A program made the position numbers and the translations under genes. Shown here piece after piece: positions 60,388 through 64,000 of a DNA stretch of 64,000 nt. The stretch lies in the NCBI GenBank assembly GCA_023248635.1, contig JAHFED010000011.1, positions 59,194 through 123,193 on the forward strand. Reading direction: 5' to 3'. The notes under the pieces were generated by a model. It saw only the letters and a list, made by a program, of their open reading frames with translations, did not search any database and was not told where the DNA came from. Positions within the stretch are counted from its first letter, which is position 1, and the number at the start of each line of letters is the position of its first letter. Source of the DNA: Myxococcales bacterium (GTDB lineage: Bacteria; Myxococcota; UBA727; VGSZ01).

Positions 60388-63300
60388 AGCGATGATGGCG
60401 CGGCGGGCGATGTCGGTGAGCTGGTTGATGCCGAGGCCCGCGGCCCGTTGACGCCCCCGGGCGACGGCGTCGTGGCCGATGACGGCAGCCAGTTGCGCGA
60501 GCCCCTCAGCGAGGTCGACGCGATCGCGGTGCAGTGCCGCCAGCTTCTCGCGTTTCAGCGCGACCTCGACGCCCGTGAGCGCAGCGAGGGCGAGGTCGTT
60601 GCGGGCCTGCGCCAGCGCGATGCGGCCCGCCAGCACGGCCACCGCCGTGATCCCCGAGACGTTGCGCAGGGCCACAAAGATCGAAAGGGACTCCACCGCC
60701 AACTGTGCCGCCCAGAGAGCATCGCCGCGGCGGAGGGCCATGCCGCCCATGCGCTGCGTGCCCCAGGCGATGCCCTCGGGGTGTTCCGCCGCACGCATCC
60801 CGGTGAGGAGAAAATCCGCCAGGCGTTCGGCTTCGTCGAGGTCCCCCGACGTCAGCGCGAGGTCGTGCAACAGGCTGGTGCCGATGGCGGCGCACACGGG
60901 ATGGTTGGTCTCCAGCGCGCGGGCGAGGCTTTCGGTGGCGAGGGAGCGCGCCCGTTCGATCTCCCCCAGTTCATACAGGATGCCCGCATGGATGGTCTGC
61001 GCCATGGACAGGTCGCGGAGCTCGCCCAGCTCGCGCAGAATGCTAACGGCTTCGGCGAGCTGCACCTCTGCGTCGACGCCCTCACCGGCCCAGACCAGTC
61101 CGTTGCCAAAGGCGATCAGGGCGATGGCATGGCGGGCCGTGCGAGCGCCGCGGTTGGCGCCGACGACGAGCTCCACCCACCGACGGCCCTCGTCTTTGAA
61201 ACCGCCGGAATGCCAAGTCCAGCACAGAGAGGCGACGAAGCGCTCGGTGAGCGCGAGATCGCCCTGGGACCACTGCATCGCTTGGCGCAGATTCTGGTGC
61301 TCGACGTTGGAGCGCTTGGACCACGCCCGCTGGTCGGCGGTGAACCACCCCTGAGCGATCTCTTCGGCGAGCCCGAGAAAAAACCGCATGTGCCGGTCGC
61401 GGCAGCGCTTGACGTCGTCGGACTCGAGCAGTTTTTCACTCGCGTATTCGCGGATGGTCTCCAAGAAGGAGTAGCGCAGCTCGGCCCCCGGGCGCTGGCC
61501 AGCGTCGTCGATGACGTTCACCAGAGACTTGTTCACCAGCTGCGTGAGGAGATCGACGACGTCGACGCCGCCGATGGCGCCGCGCTTGGATGGCCTGCTG
61601 CCCGTCGTACCCGGCTCGAGATCGCAGCAGATCGCAGCCACGGCCACCAGCGAGAAACCTCCCGAAAACACAGCGAGGCGGCCCAAGAGGATTTTTTCAG
61701 CCGGAGACAGCAGCGCGTAGCTCCAGTCGATGAGAGCGCGCAGCGTCTGTTGCCTCGGCAACGCGGTCCGGCTGCCGCTCGTCAGGAGCCGAAAGCGATC
61801 GTCGAGTCGTGCTTGCACTTCACTGGCGCCCAACGCGCGCACTCTCGCAGCGGCCAGCTCGATGGCCAGCGGGACGCCGTCGAGGCGAGCACAAATCTGA
61901 CAAACGGCGGCCGCGTTTTCGGTGGTCAGCACGAAGGTTGGATCGGCGGCGACGGCGCGTTCGACGAAGAGGCGAACGGCGTCGAACCGAGCGATTACGT
62001 TCACGACGTCGCCACCGGCGGCCTCAAGCTCTTCTGCGCTCGGGGTGGCCAACGAGGGCAGACGGCGCGCGACTTCGCCATCGACGCCGAGGGGCTCGCG
62101 GCTGGTGGTCAGGATGTGCACTCCCGGCCCGGCGCCGAGCAGCTCGTCGACGAGACGCGCGCATTCGTCGATGACATGCTCGCAATTGTCCAAGATGAGC
62201 AGGAGCTCTCGAGCCCTGACGTCGTCAACGACGCTCTCGCGCAGCGTCTGCCCGGCGGCCGCGCTGATGCGCAGGGCCCGCGCCACCGCCTGCACCACGT
62301 CGTGGGGATCGCCGATCGGAGCCAGCTCCACCAACCACACGCCGTCGCGCATGCGCGGAAGCGCATCGAGTGCGAGCTGGATCGCCAGCCGCGATTTTCC
62401 CGACCCGCCCGCACCAGTGAGGGTCACCAGACGCGAGAGCTTGATCTGGGCGCCGATGTCGACGAGCTCTCGCTCCCGCCCGATGAGTTGACCCAAGCGC
62501 GCCGGCAGATTGTGGGATCGACGACCCAAGACATTCGACGACGACGACGACGACGACGATGACAGGGGCAAGGGCCAGGGCGACGCCAACGATGCGGGAT
62601 CCAGGGCATCCAGGGCTTGAATCAGCACGTCGGCGCTCGTTGGCCGGTCCGTGCGTTTCTTCGAGAGCAGCGCACCCACGAGTGCGTCGAGGGCGAGAGG
62701 ACGATCGGGGTCGGGTGCCATGCTCGCCAAGGTGGGGGCGGGCTCGGTCGCGTGTTTCATGACGAGGGCCAGGGGCGTGGCGGCGGCGAAGGGGGGCACG
62801 CCGGCGAGCATCTCGAACCACAACACGCCCAGGGAATAGAGGTCCGAGCGCGGATCGTCGGTGACGTTTTCCAGCACCATCTCGGGCGCGATGTAGCCCG
62901 CGCTTCCTACGATGGCCCCCGTCGCTGTCAGCGGGCGATCGTCCTCGGTGACGCCCATGGCGGGCCCATCGATGCTGGCGACGCCGAAGTCGAGCAGCTT
63001 CACAGGCGGGCTGCCGGCCAACGCCGCTGCGGCCCCCGAGGCCGCGACGACGACGACGTTGTCGGGCTTTAGATCACGGTGCACGATGCCGACCTTGTGC
63101 GCGCCCGCCAGCCCCTCGGCGATGGCGCGCACTGCGGCCATCGTCTCGCGCCACGGCATGGGTCCCCGCTCGAGCCGTTGGCGCAGCGAGATGCCTTCGA
63201 CGAGCTCCATGGCGATGAACGCCCGACCGATGCCGGCGCTGTCGACGTCGACGTCGAAGTCGAAGACGTCGACGATGGCCGGGTGTTTGAGCTGGGCCAG

Positions 63301-63498
63301 CGCGCGCGCCTCTCGCTGAAAGCGCAGTGCGGCATGGGAGTCTCGCTCGAGAGCGCTGCGCAGCACTTTGACGGCGACCTGGCGATCGAGCTGTTCTTGC
63401 AAGGCGACGTAGACCGCGCCCATCCCTCCGGCGCCGAGCTTGCGGAGGATGCGATAGCGCCCGGCCAGGGTGCGTCCGGTCAGGTCGACGTCGTCCAT
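60385..63498 (-). CDS. Ser/Thr protein kinase fused to NB-ARC-type ATPase and TPR-like repeats
   Basis: This 1037-residue signalling protein starts with a Hanks-type kinase (1-300): LGAGGMGAVYVAL, Lys44, HRDLKPDN (Asp142), DFG at 170-172, SAGYIAPEM. A poly-Ser linker (313-321, from a TCG run) precedes an AfsR-like NTPase domain with Walker A TGAGGSGKSRL (361-371), LLILDNCEH (Walker B) and TTSREPLGV. A helical arm and a TPR-like C-terminal half follow (about 650-1037). No DNA-binding domain is seen. The architecture resembles large STAND regulators of myxobacteria and actinobacteria. Stop TAG coincides with the family 2 repeat. Confidence 0.9.
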   Translation of the reverse strand: MDDVDLTGRTLAGRYRILRKLGAGGMGAVYVALQEQLDRQVAVKVLRSALERDSHAALRFQREARALAQLKHPAIVDVFDFDVDVDSAGIGRAFIAMELVEGISLRQRLERGPMPWRETMAAVRAIAEGLAGAHKVGIVHRDLKPDNVVVVAASGAAAALAGSPPVKLLDFGVASIDGPAMGVTEDDRPLTATGAIVGSAGYIAPEMVLENVTDDPRSDLYSLGVLWFEMLAGVPPFAAATPLALVMKHATEPAPTLASMAPDPDRPLALDALVGALLSKKRTDRPTSADVLIQALDALDPASLASPWPLPLSSSSSSSSSNVLGRRSHNLPARLGQLIGRERELVDIGAQIKLSRLVTLTGAGGSGKSRLAIQLALDALPRMRDGVWLVELAPIGDPHDVVQAVARALRISAAAGQTLRESVVDDVRARELLLILDNCEHVIDECARLVDELLGAGPGVHILTTSREPLGVDGEVARRLPSLATPSAEELEAAGGDVVNVIARFDAVRLFVERAVAADPTFVLTTENAAAVCQICARLDGVPLAIELAAARVRALGASEVQARLDDRFRLLTSGSRTALPRQQTLRALIDWSYALLSPAEKILLGRLAVFSGGFSLVAVAAICCDLEPGTTGSRPSKRGAIGGVDVVDLLTQLVNKSLVNVIDDAGQRPGAELRYSFLETIREYASEKLLESDDVKRCRDRHMRFFLGLAEEIAQGWFTADQRAWSKRSNVEHQNLRQAMQWSQGDLALTERFVASLCWTWHSGGFKDEGRRWVELVVGANRGARTARHAIALIAFGNGLVWAGEGVDAEVQLAEAVSILRELGELRDLSMAQTIHAGILYELGEIERARSLATESLARALETNHPVCAAIGTSLLHDLALTSGDLDEAERLADFLLTGMRAAEHPEGIAWGTQRMGGMALRRGDALWAAQLAVESLSIFVALRNVSGITAVAVLAGRIALAQARNDLALAALTGVEVALKREKLAALHRDRVDLAEGLAQLAAVIGHDAVARGRQRAAGLGINQLTDIARRAIIA

Positions 63499-63544
63499 CG
63501 GCGTCCACCCTATCGCGGCAGCCCCGATGGCATCTCATCGTCGC

Positions 63545-63772
63545 TCAGCGCTTGGGCAGGGACGTCGACGAGACCGTTGAGCGAGAGCCCGCCGGCACGT
63601 CTGCGGTGAGCACGGCCTCGGGACTGCGAGCGCCCCGACGGCGACGTCGACGCAGCGACACGGCAATGCCGCCGGCGCGGACTGCGACCGACGTGGCGCA
63701 TGCCGTGAAAAAATCGAGCGATTCCTGTGCTGCAGCAGCGGCGGTGACGAGGTCGTCGCGGCACGCGCTCAT
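63545..63772 (-). CDS. Doubtful small ORF
   Basis: A 75-residue ORF (start ATG, MSACRDDLVTAAAAAQESL). Third-codon-position G+C is high, consistent with coding, but no family is recognised, the C-terminal half is Arg-rich and low complexity, and an overlapping ORF exists in another frame. It lies between the kinase gene start and the hairpin cluster. Confidence 0.3.
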   Translation of the reverse strand: MSACRDDLVTAAAAAQESLDFFTACATSVAVRAGGIAVSLRRRRRRGARSPEAVLTADVPAGSRSTVSSTSLPKR

Positions 63773-63954
63773 GGTGTCCGAGCAGTCGGCAGCACCATCT
63801 TGGCGCTGCGCAGCTGGGAGACCACCACAGACACGATCTAATCCCAGAAATCAGTTGAATCTGCATCTTCGGGAGCGGAGCGACCACGGATGGGGAGGGC
63901 CCCGTCGGCGACTTGCTCGACGACGGGAGGGGGCGCAGCCCCCTTTGAAACACA

Positions 63955-63998
63955 GTCCCTGGGTTCAGTTGAGTGCAAACTCAACTGAATCCAGGGAC
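63955..63998. terminator. Near-perfect 20-bp-stem hairpin at window edge
   Basis: GTCCCTGGGTTCAGTTGAGT and ACTCAACTGAATCCAGGGAC flank a GCAA loop; the single non-Watson-Crick position is a G-T pair. The loop is a GNRA tetraloop if transcribed. It could be a terminator, a structured RNA or the end of a longer repeat extending past the window. Confidence 0.75.
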
Positions 63999-64000
63999 TA

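Larger units (their letters stand above)
63499..64000. other. Right-end region with hairpin cluster
   Basis: 502 bp with one doubtful small ORF (63545-63772). From about 63890 to the end are three hairpins in series: CCCGTCG ... CGACGGG (63900-63928 region), AGGGGGC, GCA, GCCCCCT (63928-63945 region) and the long hairpin at 63955-63998. No RNA gene is recognised. Confidence 0.5.

Overview
The window is high-G+C, densely coded bacterial DNA with 47 protein genes recognised plus one doubtful small ORF, mostly in short runs joined by 1-20 bp overlaps. The gene content suggests a myxobacterium-like organism (Myxococcota or a related deltaproteobacterial lineage). The pointers are a Ser/Thr kinase fused to an NB-ARC-type ATPase, class III cyclases, a PEGA-type protein, Asp/Cys-rich type-3 repeat lipoproteins, a GAF protein with a proline-rich linker, and a sphingosine-phosphate-lyase-like enzyme. 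This placement is inference from gene families; there is no rRNA in the window. No tRNA, rRNA, CRISPR array, transposase or phage gene was recognised.

Layout. 1-9049: a MoxR-type ATPase (cut by the edge) coupled to a multi-domain response regulator; hemW; a cysteine-hydrolase homologue without its cysteine, divergent from a sigma-70-family factor; then a coupled minus-strand run of SRPBCC-adenylyl cyclase, TAP-like hydrolase and ABC ATPase. 9148-14468: an MMPL/RND exporter, a membrane cyclase, a nitrilase-family amidase and nth. 14496-23028: a long overlapping minus-strand series of OGDH (actinobacterial-type E2-E1 fusion), trmJ, a B12/radical-SAM protein, preA, a receiver protein and an enoyl-CoA hydratase. 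23154-32020: an Mpo1-like dioxygenase, an ADP-dependent sugar-kinase-family protein, a Pal-like protein, hemL, an MFS exporter, an unknown protein and a PNAAA-repeat amidase-like protein. 32112-40955: pgeF/UbiB-kinase pair, der with a Lys-rich tail coupled to a YihY/BrkB protein, and an S1P-lyase-like enzyme coupled to an M81 metallopeptidase. 41219-46775: a HAD 5'-nucleotidase, a small membrane protein, a GAF protein and a CNNM/CorC protein. 46787-56715: surface lipoproteins (type-3 repeat, HELLH metallopeptidase-like), an MDR oxidoreductase, a ClpP homologue, and an overlapping lipoprotein/DUF547/outer-membrane trio. 56805-64000: a PEGA-like protein, greA, a thiolase and the kinase-ATPase regulator.

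The most unusual structure is non-coding. (1) A 143-bp multi-hairpin element occurs in inverted orientation on both sides of the thiolase gene, and each copy starts exactly at the stop codon of the flanking gene (greA and the kinase). (2) A different element of about 210 bp occurs twice, 28 kb apart, and abuts the stop codon of a minus-strand gene both times. (3) Eight tandem 35-bp units each hold a 10-bp-stem hairpin, one with paired stem changes; a single relative of this unit lies upstream of greA. (4) A near-perfect 20-bp-stem hairpin lies at the right edge. These look like families of repeats occupying gene ends. Among proteins, the ADP-dependent glucokinase-like enzyme, the OGDH fusion, the Der tail and the sphingolipid-linked enzymes deserve attention.
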